Positions 1 to 10,757 of a DNA stretch of 64,000 nucleotides are shown piece by piece. The stretch is taken from positions 314,011,933 to 314,075,932 of the forward strand of contig CM040123.1 of the NCBI GenBank assembly GCA_022559845.1, given 5' to 3'. Within the stretch, counting starts at the first letter, position 1, and the number at the start of each line of letters is the position of its first letter. This stretch comes from Amorphophallus konjac (Eukaryota; Streptophyta; Magnoliopsida; Alismatales; Araceae). The translations under genes and the position numbers were made by a program. The notes beneath the pieces were generated by a model. The model had not been told where the DNA came from. It did not search any database and saw only the letters and a program-made list of their open reading frames with translations.

Positions 1-2072
1 GAATAGACTGTGGATTTGAACTACTGCAACAGTCATGGACCGTCCTTATTACATGTGGTATGTTTAATCACCCATATCTTTTGATGCTTTGGATTTCTTT
101 TCCCTTTTAACAGCTTGATCATATAGCTGCAATCCTATACCTTGTGAGCAATGTTGATTTATTTTGCTCTAAGCAGATCTCATTGCTGCTGAAGTGGAAC
201 GTGGAAAAATTATATACCTCCTCGGCCTATTAGCATGAACCTTTACATGGCTCATTCTTTGGAGTACCCATGGTTGCTACCTATTTGCTTTGAACACTCC
301 ATCAATCTTGTTGAGTGCTTTTGGGGAGTCGATAGTGGTCCTGTTGGAGTTCTTGGGGAGTGCTAGTCTCAGAATTGAAGTGCTGCAATTGTGGCATCAG
401 GTTGCAGCCATGCCGCCATGGATGTCATTCATTGTATGGGAAGAAGGCCAACATAAACTATGCAGGTTTTTCAGATGCATGATGTTCACATGTGTTAGCT
501 CGACCGAGTTCAGCTACTATGTCATAATATATGAACTGGCGTCTGTCCGGTGGTCAGAGCCCCAAATGGTTTGCAAATGGAATACCGGGGAGTTCGTGCC
601 TCCTTTCTCTTTCGAGGCATGAATGAAGCTCTACTTTCTTTTTTGCGACTGCGTATTAGTAAAGCTTTATTCTTATTGTTATTATACAGTATCCATGATG
701 CAAGTGATTTTTACTCGCTGCTTAATTGAGCAAAGGTTTGTCTTGCACGCTCCATCTTCTCTAATCATTCAGAAAGAAGGAAGATCTATGTTCAACAGTG
801 ATGTGTGGTATTTAGTATTCTTTTCATGGGGCGATACAAAATAATGTGATGTTGTGATGTTTAAGTGGATTATATTCCACAAATCCTTTATATTGGAACT
901 TAGGTATATTTATAACTATAAACTCCTTTTATTTTAAATGTAATGATGTTTGCTTCAAGTTGATTTTATTCTACAACTCTTTTGGAGCTTGGAAATATAC
1001 TTAATATATGAATGGGAACAGATTTTATATAAGATTTGTATTTCTGAAATTATTTGTTTTTAAAACTGCAGTTATATATGAGTGGAAGCAGGATTTGCAT
1101 GATTCCTTAGTTGACACTCTTTAGAATGTATATATTTTTTTTATAATTGATGGCTTGCGCTAAAATATGTTATTTTCTAAACATTGTTATTCATCCGATT
1201 AGGATCTAAAATCCTATCCAATGCCGTTAGGATTAACGGATAGAGGTAAGAGTGCGGATATAATCATACCTCGGCGGATACAAACAAATTCTGGGTAATC
1301 AATTTAACCATTGGATATGATCGTGGGTACAGGGGCGTAAATAGATTCACGGGGTCTGAAACCTGACCTCAGTTCAATGTGTTTTTCCGGTGGACTGTTT
1401 AGCCCAATGGTAGCTTGTCATGGGTTTTTTTTTTTTTTTAGGGGGGGGGATCTGATAGCTTGTCTATCGGACTTTCTCTTGGATCGCGAATGGAGAGAGT
1501 ATCTTCTCGAATCGCCATAGGCCCCGATAGAAACAGGAATTGAGAGTCAGGGTTTCCATCAGCACAGCCACACAGGCTCGCAGCAACCCCCATCTGCAGC
1601 TTCTCTATCACATTGGCGGCACTTGTCTCCTTTGCTCCTGTATCGCGGTGGCTGTGGCGGGCTCCCCATTGGCTCTCAGCCTCAGTGTTTCCTCCATTGC
1701 CGCTTTTCTCCTTCACTCTTGTGTCGTGGCAGCAACAGCATTCTTCTTGTTGTCACTGGACCTTAGTGAGATGCAAATCCTGAGGCTGCAGGGGCTCCAA
1801 AAGCTACTGGGGGATGTGGGTCTGATCTAGGGGCCATCTTTAGCCCCGCTATAGTACGGAGTTATCTCAGAGTTAATCTAGTTTTAACTCTGGGTTAACC
1901 CATCGAGTGCTTTAATCGTAAAATTTACTTAAGCGGGTTGGGTTGTGGGTTAATCAGAGGATAACTCTGAGTTATGAAACTCACATGGATAGATGGGTTA
2001 TCTCCCGACCATCCCGTTGATTGCTATAGCCCGTACAAGTCCCCTCTCACTCTCCTCTTCGTAATTTTTACT
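1..2072. other. Left flank, no supported gene
   Basis: I find no recognisable coding region here. Two pyrimidine-rich stretches ending in AG (near 118 and 176) look like splice acceptors, and a short open stretch follows to a stop near 237, so this could be the tail of a host gene, but the frames do not join cleanly and I recognise no product. Positions 870-1150 are AT-rich. A T homopolymer (about 1425-1439) is followed by a G run (1441-1449). Open frames at 290-622 and 1438-1830 have no family resemblance I can name. Confidence 0.3.
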
Positions 2073-2943
2073 TGTAAAAAATAAGTGACGAGGGGAGGAT
2101 GCGCCAGGCCCAACACGGCCTAGTAATGCCATGCCTACTACAACCTAATGTCGCTAGACCCGCAGCAGCCATCACTAGCCGACTGACAATATAGAAGGAT
2201 GGTCCAATTAAAGCCCACATAGGACTATCCGGCCTATAGGCATGGTCTCCGCGCACATGTGTCCCGGATGCCATGAAACTCACCAACAGGTGAACGTTGA
2301 GGCTACGATCACAGAGCCTATTCCGGCGAACAACTAATCACGCCCACGCCACCGAGATGTCTACCACCATACCCTTCCTTAGTAGGCGGGCAAGTGGGTG
2401 AAAGATGATCCGACGATTGAGCAGCACCTCACTCCACTAACCACACCCCTGTTAAGTCAGAAAAGGGACAACACCACCATTGCCAGTATAAATAGGTCTC
2501 GGGCAGACCCAGATAGACACACAGAAGATAGAGAAAACACAGGAAAAACAGGAAAGAGAGGACACACGCACAAATACAAACAGAGAAGGAGACAGAGAGA
2601 AGAAAGGCAGGCACCGAGCCAGAAACATACTCAGAGAGGGAGAAATCACAAGTTCTCCACCGGTCCTAGACCTTGGCCACGCTCCCGAGCACCCGCCACG
2701 TCGCCGAGCACTCTCTTCCCCTTCCCAAGCACTCATTTTCTTTCCTTTTCGACTTCCTCTTTGCCCTTTCGCCCGATTCTGACTTAAGCATCAGAGAGTT
2801 GTCCTATCAGATCATTCCCAGGGCACCTTCTGACACTCTATTTAGTGATTACAGGTTCCCTCGAGGCAGCTCGACATTCTTCCCCATCAAACAAATCGTG
2901 AAGGTGTTGTTCGAGACCGAGGTAACACTTTTTAGCCTCCACA
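2073..2943 (+). repeat. 5' LTR of decayed Tat-type Gypsy element
   Basis: This LTR is inferred from position and signals, because the matching 3' LTR is not in the window. It would begin with TG at 2073 and end with CA at 2943, just before a primer-site-like sequence. A good TATA box (TATAAATA, 2487-2494) is followed by a purine-rich, CA-rich leader-like stretch, as expected for U3, R and U5. The start coordinate is a guess; the right end is better supported. This is the outermost element of the nest. Confidence 0.5.
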
Positions 2944-2948
2944 CTTTT

Positions 2949-2967
2949 TGATGCCGTCTGTGGGAAC
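2949..2967 (+). promoter_or_regulatory. Primer-binding-site-like sequence of the Tat element
   Basis: The sequence TGATGCCGTCTGTGGGAAC lies five bases after the LTR end. It resembles the GGCGCCGTCTGTGGGAA sequence that commonly follows the 5' LTR of Tat-type plant Gypsy elements, with GC to AT changes at its start. It marks where minus-strand DNA synthesis would begin. Confidence 0.5.
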
Positions 2968-2980
2968 GGGTAGAAAGTCA

Positions 2981-3385
2981 TGGCACATCATGGGAACTAT
3001 TGCAACACTAATAATCACCTGGGGGCCTCAGGTTCCTATGGACTTCTCAAGAGGCTTATTCTTTTCTACACCCATCTCGGTGCGCCGCTCCATCGGATTT
3101 TGCTACGAATGGGCTAGCGGAGATGCGCCTCTAGATATAGTTGCTGACAGAGGCGTACCAAGGCCTCCTCAACCGGAAGGCAGAGCAGGGCCACGCTCCG
3201 ACGGTACCCCCTCAGAACGGAGGTGCACCGACTATGGCAGAGTCATGCTGGGCACTCCGACCACCCACACTCCACACTCGCGTAGTCAACGCTCACGACG
3301 TCCTGCCAATCTGCTGCATTCAAATCCTGAGATGGCACGACTACGATGCTACGAGAAGGTTGAGCGCAAGCTTGAAGGTAAGACC
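2981..3385 (+). pseudogene. Tat-type Gypsy gag, N-terminal fragment
   Basis: This stretch follows the primer site and would encode the N-terminal spacer of a Gypsy Gag protein. One frame reads GLLNRKAEQGHAPTVPPQNG, and at the right end another reads KVERKLEGK. That phrase continues on the far side of the Copia insertion as AGYLDDIL at 36971, in the style of Tat Gag proteins. Stops and frame changes make it non-functional. The Copia element enters at 3385/3386. The last five bases (AGACC) pair with AGGCT at 36971-36975 as a target duplication that differs by two transitions. Confidence 0.5.
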
Positions 3386-5044
3386 TGTTAGTATTGGGTG
3401 TGCTACAGGCCAATTTCGGGTCGGGTAGACCCGATAGTTGTACAATCTTGTTCATCATTAATAAAGTGGTATTCGAGTGTAAATTTATAACTGTATATTA
3501 CTCTACGATGTCCCTAGGATATGTGGTTGTAAAGTCAACTCGAGATGAGATCTCGATCATGAGACTGACTTTACATGGACACATACCTTAAACAATTCCT
3601 GGTTGGAGGGTAATCACTCGGGGACTTTGATTACCTATTAAACCAATACACATGATGTATGGGTGAGCAGTCTCATGGTCACTGGTGCGGGGCACCAATA
3701 CATATGTGTAGGTGTACGTTCTGGGAGGATATACACTGAACTGATCCGCTATTAGATCTTCAGATGGTTGATTATACCTAATGTCAACTGAAGATCTAAT
3801 TGTCTCAGTAGCATCATTGGTCCTTTGACCTGAGACATTGATTGGATCTTACTCGAGGACTGGAATGGTTTAATGAGTTTGATAAGTGATTTTAACCACA
3901 AGTCATGAATTGTCAAGTCATTAACCATTTCAGGATACGTGTGAAGATCATCAATGGTCAAGAGGGGATCGCTCACTGTCAGGTATATATCAGACAGTTA
4001 ATGGGTCATGATACTGATGCTCCGTTAAATCCCTGGCCATGGTCGTGTGAGTTCGTTTAGAACAGACGTCATACACTTTAAGGAGGTCATGGTCGAATGG
4101 CACGATCATGGGGTTTTGACAGATACCATACCCTCGATCGAACCGGACTCATAGAAAGGAACGAGGGATTATAGTGATGCGGCAATTGTAAACTTATAGG
4201 TACCAGACATGGTGGTTTGAACCCGGCGTCCTCTAGGATAACGTGGATTTACTTGACCCAACGTGATCAAAGGTTCGGAATAAATTAAACTATTATTCGG
4301 CTCTAGTAAAAGTAAATAATGAGTTTAATTTACTTCTAATTGAGAATTAGAAGTTAATGGACCGTAAACTAGAGTGACTATGGGCCTAGAGGATCACACA
4401 CAATGGGTTCTTGGGTGACGGGATATTATTGTACAGAGGTATATATTAAAAACCTTCAATTCTTTTTGGAAAGGAATATAAGAAGGGCTTAATATATATA
4501 TACAATAATATGAAAGGATACATATGCAATATTGGTTCTTAGGGGCTATTTTAGAAAGAGTCCAACCATTATATATATATGCATCCTACGTAGGAAGCTC
4601 TTCCTCTCCTCTTCTTTAGCCAAGCATTATAAAGAAAGAAGAAAAGCTTCTCTCCTCCCTCTTGCTCTCTCTCTCTCCCTAGTTGCGCGCTCTCTCTCTC
4701 TCTCTCTCAAGGGGGAAAAGCTTAGGGGAGAAGAAGAGATTTAGGAGGATCCACGGCTTGTGTGCGCGGAGGAAGGACGAGAGGATATCGTCACCGCGCG
4801 AAGATCCGTGGAGATCAACTCTAGAGGCCGTACTTCTGTGCGGCTCTGTGTTCGCGGAAATCGACATCGGGCGTTACGGACAACGTCGTTCCGCGCAAGG
4901 TAAAAATCTACAACCCGCAGTTAGGGGTTGGTAATTTTATTGCATCGATTAGAGCACGGTTCTAGGATTCCACAAAGCCTGGGTTCGAGTTAAAAATTTT
5001 ATTATCCGCTGCGCTGCACGAACCGGGCTGACCGAATCCTTACA
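3386..5044 (+). repeat. 5' LTR of Copia element 1
   Basis: It runs from TGTTAGTATTGGG to CCTTACA and aligns throughout with 35306-36970, with scattered substitutions. A TATA-like motif lies near 4628-4637 (CATTATAAAG), followed by a CT microsatellite (about 4664-4710), typical of a transcript start region. A longer AT stretch (ATTATATATATATG) lies just upstream. The more numerous LTR differences compared with element B indicate an older insertion. Confidence 0.9.
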
Positions 5045-5045
5045 G

Positions 5046-5063
5046 TGGTATCAGAGCCAGGTT
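5046..5063 (+). promoter_or_regulatory. Primer binding site of Copia element 1
   Basis: TGGTATCAGAGCCAGGTT begins two bases after the LTR end. Its first bases are complementary to the 3' end of plant initiator-Met tRNA, the usual primer of Copia and chromodomain Gypsy elements. Confidence 0.9.
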
Positions 5064-6642
5064 GCGCTCTGATCAATGCAATTTTACCGCATAGAATCAT
5101 GTTTAGGGGCAACTTTCATGATCTTCAATTATTAAAATTGGAACGGGATGTTGGGCATCCTTGTTCATGGCTGTCTAAGGGAAGGGGATGCTGGGCATCC
5201 TCTATTCTCCCTGGATCAAAAAAAAAAAAAGTTATGAAGCATGTAAAAAAAAAGGGGCCTGCGGCAGCCCGTCCGTCAACGCGAGCAAGCGCGCGCGCGC
5301 GCGGCGCAGCGTGACGGTCGCCGCCCGCGAGGCGAGCACCGCGTGGAGGGCGCGCGTGACCGCCAGGGGCGCGCGGGCGACCGCGTGTGGGCGGGAGCGC
5401 CGGGGCGAGTTGACCACGGATTTTTTTTATTTTTTTTAATTTTAATTTATTGGGCCATTAATATATATATATATATATATGGGCACATTAAATCAATATA
5501 ATTGTTATCTCAAATGTTAATTATCTTTTCTCAATAGAAAATTTTAAATCTTAAATGATATTTAACTTTTTAATTTAATAAGTTAAGATAATTATTACTT
5601 AATTTGAGATAAAAGTGTAATAATTGAAGATAATCATGAGAAATTCAATATTTTGAAATTTTAATTATTAGATAATTGTTAAATTCAAATTTTAAATTTC
5701 ATTGAAGATAATTATATAAAATTTAGAATGTTAAATTTGTAATTATTAGATAATTATTAAATTTAAATTTTGAATTTTTTAAAAATAATATTTGAGGATA
5801 ATTATATTATTTAAATTTACTTTCAAATGAAATTATTAGATAAGTAATTTAAATTTAAATTTAAATAATTAGCTTATTTAAATTTATTTTTAAATTTGAT
5901 TATTGGATAATTAAATTTAAATTTAAATTTTAAATAATTATCTCAATTATCTGTATTATTTGAATTACATTCAAATATGTATGCCCCTGCTATAAGTGAT
6001 GGTTCTATGTATGCTTTGCTTAATGTTGCCTTGAATTGGCTTGTTTATATTTATTTAATTTTAGTTAATCCAACTTAGATTTTTAAAATTAAATAAAGTC
6101 AGCCTGTTTTTGTTTGCACATCCCACTTTTCAATCCAAGTATAAGGACTATTTTCAAAAATAACCCTTGATTGATCTGAAATGTGTGGGTTGGCAAGTGA
6201 TCATGGACATAACTAATGTAATTATTTGGGGTCTGCGAGCCTCCTTTCTCTCTCTGTTGAAATTCCTATGTACTTCTATCTCCCTTCACAGTTGTACTCG
6301 CCCTGAGGGCTTCTAGAATTTTATTGACATGTAATTTAAATTTTGTCGGATTTCGTGCCGTGTAAAAATTGTAATTCATGCGATGTAAGAGTATCAAAGC
6401 GTGGAGCACACCCGACAAGGACGATCCAACTACTTCGGAAGCGAGCCGGATGTCTTAGTAACATTAGGACTAGGGTCCATGATCACTTGCGATTTAATTT
6501 GTGCATTGGATGCATTTATTTTGTGTAAACTACTAGGTACGGTAAATATATTGGATATATTTATATTACCACCTAGGGTGAGATCAAGATAAAAACAAAT
6601 TTCCTCGTAATTTAAATTTAGATATGGTAAGCGGGGCTCTAG
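5064..6642 (+). other. Untranslated leader of Copia element 1, first part
   Basis: No gene is visible. The leader holds a twice-repeated phrase around GGATG(T/C)TGGGCATCCT (about 5146-5200), then a very GC-rich block with a GC dinucleotide run (about 5270-5410), then a very AT-rich block (about 5415-5960) with a TA microsatellite at 5461-5480. It ends at the SIRE insertion. The target TCTAG is at 6638-6642 and is repeated at 30856-30860, where the leader resumes. Confidence 0.75.
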
Positions 6643-8114
6643 TGAAGTCCCGCGATCAATGACAGCCAAGAGGGAGGTGAATTGGGTGTTTACAAACTTT
6701 TATAAAATTCTTGGCCAAATGAAACAAATGTGAAGAATAGCCGTAATGAAAATATAGATCTATATGTAAACACTTAGATCTAACAAAATATATCACACTC
6801 AATCGATCTTAGGTACGGTGGCGGAGGTAAAAATTTGAAGATTCAACTCACGCAAGATGTTATCTTCCTGACAAGGTTTGCCTTGCCGATCCGAACCCAT
6901 CTTTTAATATACCCGAGGTCTAATATGAGAATGATGAATTATGCTAGATCTAACACAAACAATACAACCAAAATAAATCTACGTGTGTGCTGCACAGAAT
7001 GGGGATAGAAGAAAAGGAATAAACCACACAATGGACAGAGATTTTTAGGTGGTTCGGATGCAACAACGGCAACCTACGTCCACCCCTCACGATCTGTGAG
7101 GATTCCACACTATCTTGTAAAGGATTACAAGATCAAAACACACACACACACACACACGTGAGAAGTTGGAACTCCCACGAAGGTGCACAAACACCGAATC
7201 ACAAAGATATGTGAAAACTAGAAGAAACACACACGCACAAATCTGCGTAGATCCACACACACACAAGTGTTTAAAGGTACAAGATCACACACTTGAAGCT
7301 TGATGAAAAATAAGGGAGAAACATAAAATGAAAAACTCAGATTTAAGCTCCCCCTTAATGGATGAAGATGATCTTCGATGCAGCTTTTTTCACAGCTTGA
7401 TCTTCACTTGAATGGCTTGCAAAATGATCTTGAAAGCTTGGAGGTGGATGAAGAAGTTCTTCCCCGAAACACTGTTCACAGAGCTACAGTGGCAGCACTC
7501 TTCCTCCCCTTGATAGCCTCTTGAGCTCCCTCTTGTGATTAGGGTTTTTGACCCCAATATGATGTATTTATAGATCTTGGATGGTCAAGGGACAAGCCAG
7601 GGACCAGATCCACAAATCATGGTAAGTTGGGTGACTTTGGGATTAAACAAATCCAATGAAAGGGCCTTCCCACGTTGAAGAACACAAGTCAACAAAAGCT
7701 GCCTCGAAGCTGGCGGTCGACCGACAGGAGGGGGCGGTCGACCGAAATTTTACAGAAATGAGGCTTTTCAACGCTGGAAAAATCGGTCGATCGGCCCAAG
7801 ACCGGCGGTCGACCGCCACATGGAAATCCTGTAAATTTTTGAACATTGTTAATTCTGGTCGACCGGCCCATGCTCTCAGGTCGATCGGACTGTGAAAATC
7901 CTGTCAAAACAAGTTGTTAGCCTAGAAAATTATATCCATATGATCGATGCTTGAATTAAACTTATGTTGTTATTGATTTCAAGTCCATTTGAGCTCGTTT
8001 AAGACATTTGAAAGGGTATGAACACTCAAGCATAATGCATGATGAAATTCGACCTTGATTGTGTATGAAGGTCGAACTTGATTGCTAATACATGGCACGT
8101 GATAGAACACATGT
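6643..8114 (-). repeat. SIRE 3' LTR, main part
   Basis: This piece aligns with 29342-30808. The remaining 43 bases of the same LTR are at 18342-18384, on the other side of element A; together they make 1515 bases against 1514 for the intact partner. On the minus strand a TATA box (CTATAAATAC) lies at 7563-7572. Upstream of it, in U3, are six copies of a GGTCGA(C/T)CG motif, beginning near 7713, 7734, 7784, 7804, 7857 and 7879. CA repeats (7137-7157, 7255-7264) lie in the transcribed part. Confidence 0.92.
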
Positions 8115-10629
8115 TGGTGAGGACACCAGAGCAAGAATACGGCTCGACTCAGAGAGTCGTCGGTACCAGACACGCAACACGACTCGGTCGACACCGACCT
8201 CATTGTGGCTGGGGGACAGTCTGGAGTCCGCCCCGGAGCTTTGACACTTTAGTACGTATTTTTACACGTATTTGTATTTTGTACATATTTGGGTCGTATT
8301 TGTATTTTGTACGTACTTAGTCGTATTTTGTATTGTGTACGTCTTAGGTGTGTCTTTGGCATGTATTTGGGTTTGCATCATTTTGGGATTTCAAATTTCA
8401 AATGGGTTCGAATTCAAACTCCAAGGAGGGAAAATGGAGCCCATAGAATTTAAATTTCAAATGGGTCAAACACAAACTCCAAGGAGCAATGATGGAGCCC
8501 ATAGAATTTAAATTTTAAATGGGTTCCAAATCCAAACTCCAAGGAGCAATGATGGAGCCCATAGAATTTAAATTTCAAAGGGATTCAAATTCAAACTCTA
8601 AGGAGGGAAGGTGGAGTCCAAACTCTATATATTATCATGTATTCCCCCTCTTGAGGGATTTGATGAATGAATGAATGAAAAATGAGTTTTGGCCAAGAGC
8701 ATTTCCTTCTTCTTCCTCCCCTCTAGGGTGTGACACCCTCTATCTCTCCTCCCTCTCTTCCTCTTCCCTTGGGAGCAACTCCTAAGGTCTATTATAGGTT
8801 TCTTGGATGCTCCACAGGTGGGAGGTGACCTCCCCATCTTCTGCTCAAGCCGGGAGTCCCATTGATCAAGGTTTTGCAACAAGCTTGGAGGAGATGGCCC
8901 TTGCTGTCCTGCGCCCAGATCTGGTTGTCTGCCTGCAGAAATGAGTCTGTAAGATCAGGTTGGCACCCTCCTTTCCCATCCCCAAACCCCATTGAACTCT
9001 TCTAAGATTTTCTTTATCCCCCTGTCCCCCACGTCCCCTGAAAACCCCATAGCCAAATTCGTCCAGTAGCGAAAGTTGTCTTCATAGCCCTTTTCCTTGC
9101 ACAGGCTGTCTCTGTGCAGACCTGTAGTAAACCAGAACCTAAAAGATCATGTTGGGACGCCCCCTTTCCGACCTATGATCACGTCGACCCCTTCTTCACT
9201 TCTCTTCCGCTACATGTCCCCTACCTCTCCTGAAAATCTCACTTAAAATCTCCATCGGGGCGAAAACTTCCATTTGGACCCATTTTGGTCACGCAGACTA
9301 CTCATGTGCAGTCCTGCCGCGACAGTGACAAAGTCCCTCCAAAGGAACGTTCCTCTATACATCTTCAAATGACCTGAGATTTTTAACATTGCTTCAACAC
9401 GTCAAAAACCATCCTCTAGAATTTTATTGCAAGTGTCTGAGCCCTCGTTCCCTACTTATCCCATCCACCTTCATAGCTCTTAGTTCTGACTGCACTGGAC
9501 TGCAGAACTGAACCCCATCTATTTTCACTTTTCACGCCCAAAACCTCCACTACGCGCCACCCCACCACTGCTACCCAGTCATCCCACGACCCTCACCTAT
9601 CCACCAGAGAAAACCCCGCCCCAATTTGCCATCCGGAGGACCCAGTTCAAGCCCAATCTTCGACCTGTGGTCCTGCTGCCAGAGGACAAACCAGAACGTG
9701 TAGGGCCTGTTGCAAAATTCACAACATCGCCTTCGGTACTCCGTTGCAGTCGCCACTTCACCGGTGTCCCTGGGACACCCCCACCAGCGCCTACGCTGAG
9801 TTTCGTGACCAATGGATGAGCAGAAGGTCACGTGCCAGGGTCTTCGTCCAACTGCTCTCCTACGCGCACGCAGGCCGGCTAGCAGCCTGCCCCCTGCTCG
9901 CGACTACTCCGAAGGTTCCAACCGGCGTCGTCGGCTTCCCTCGTCTTCCAGGAGGCTCGCCATCCCCCACAGCGTGCTACCAGGGACATTGGCGCCTTCC
10001 TCAGCCTCCGTGACGTGCCACACTTGCTGCTGGTCCCAGTTCGTACCGACTCGCGGTGGCTCACGTACGACGAGGTTCACCGACCCGGCACCCGTCACCC
10101 CACGTTGCACGACCCCCGGGTCCCACTGTGTAGCCTTTTACCTCCCTGCGAGGAGTGGGCTGTGTTTGGTTGTACTCGTTCAGCATTGTACCGGGGATCG
10201 TGTGACTTGGCCGGGCTTCTTCCCCACGCCCCGAGCGTGGAGGTATGCGTCCACTTCTTTGCATGGTTAGCTTGCTCTTTTAGTATTTTCTATTGATGCC
10301 GCTGCTTGTGTGCGTAGTAGGTTCTTAGCCAGTTCATTTCCTTTATTCATTGCCGTGGTGAGAGAGTGTGACCGTCCCGTGACTCATCCGAGTCGCGAGT
10401 GTGGAGTCTAATCACCCTAGACCCTGCCGATTTGTCAACCGTACGGATCCGTGCGCTTCCCTCATAGGGGCGCTTGCGAGCTTGAATTCTTGTAGTTGAC
10501 ATAGTTCCTCTCTTGGGAGCATTAGGTGTTGAGTCTACGCCGTTCAATCCATCGCAAAGTTGTTGGTCTTAGTTGTCCATTTAGTCGCGTCTTCACATAG
10601 AGTCCCAGTTCTCCTAGCGTTCCGCATCA
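8115..10629 (+). repeat. 5' LTR of Gypsy element A
   Basis: It aligns with 15833-18336, with scattered substitutions and small indels. Its first 130 bases duplicate the end of the pol coding region, because the reading frame runs into the 3' LTR. A TATA box (TATATATTA) lies at about 8626-8634. Upstream are a GTATTT-rich repeat zone (8250-8345) and four imperfect tandem units of about 62-68 bases (8385-8620). Confidence 0.95.
8385..8620 (+). repeat. Tandem repeat in U3 of element A
   Basis: There are four imperfect copies of a unit of about 62-68 bases. Each contains AATTTAAATTTCAAATGGG-like sequence, then CAAACTCCAAGGAG, then ATGGAGCCCATAG. The array ends just before the TATA box and is repeated in the 3' LTR (about 16103-16338). 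Arrays in this position act as enhancers in some LTR elements; that role is inferred here. Confidence 0.85.
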
Positions 10630-10633
10630 AATT

Positions 10634-10646
10634 TGGTATCAGAGCC
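10634..10646 (+). promoter_or_regulatory. Primer binding site of element A
   Basis: TGGTATCAGAGCC starts four bases after the LTR end and is complementary to the initiator-Met tRNA 3' end. Confidence 0.9.
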
Positions 10647-10757
10647 ATAGGTTGTCTAGGGTGCATTTGAGTCTTCGTTCTACTCCCATTTGTCCCTTAG
10701 AGTCTTGCATTAGTTTGCATTAGAAAAAAAAAATTCCCTTACATTTAGTTCCATTAC

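Noticed and set aside
290..844. Two open frames in the left flank as host genes
   Set aside because: There is no recognisable domain and no splice structure that keeps a frame; they could be chance frames in AT-rich DNA.
1438..1830. Overlapping open frames on both strands
   Set aside because: They overlap a homopolymer and low-complexity sequence and show no family resemblance.
5188..5439. Arg/Ala-rich open frames
   Set aside because: They are explained by the GC-rich block of the Copia leader; composition alone keeps the frames open.
7713..7890. GGTCGACC copies read as an archaeal or bacterial operator array
   Set aside because: They lie in U3 of a plant Copia LTR and recur in the partner LTR; nothing bacterial is present.
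9571..10296. Longer open frames inside the element A LTR (for example 9812-10270)
   Set aside because: They overlap on both strands in GC-rich LTR sequence; the copy in the other LTR has different boundaries, so no coding constraint is seen.
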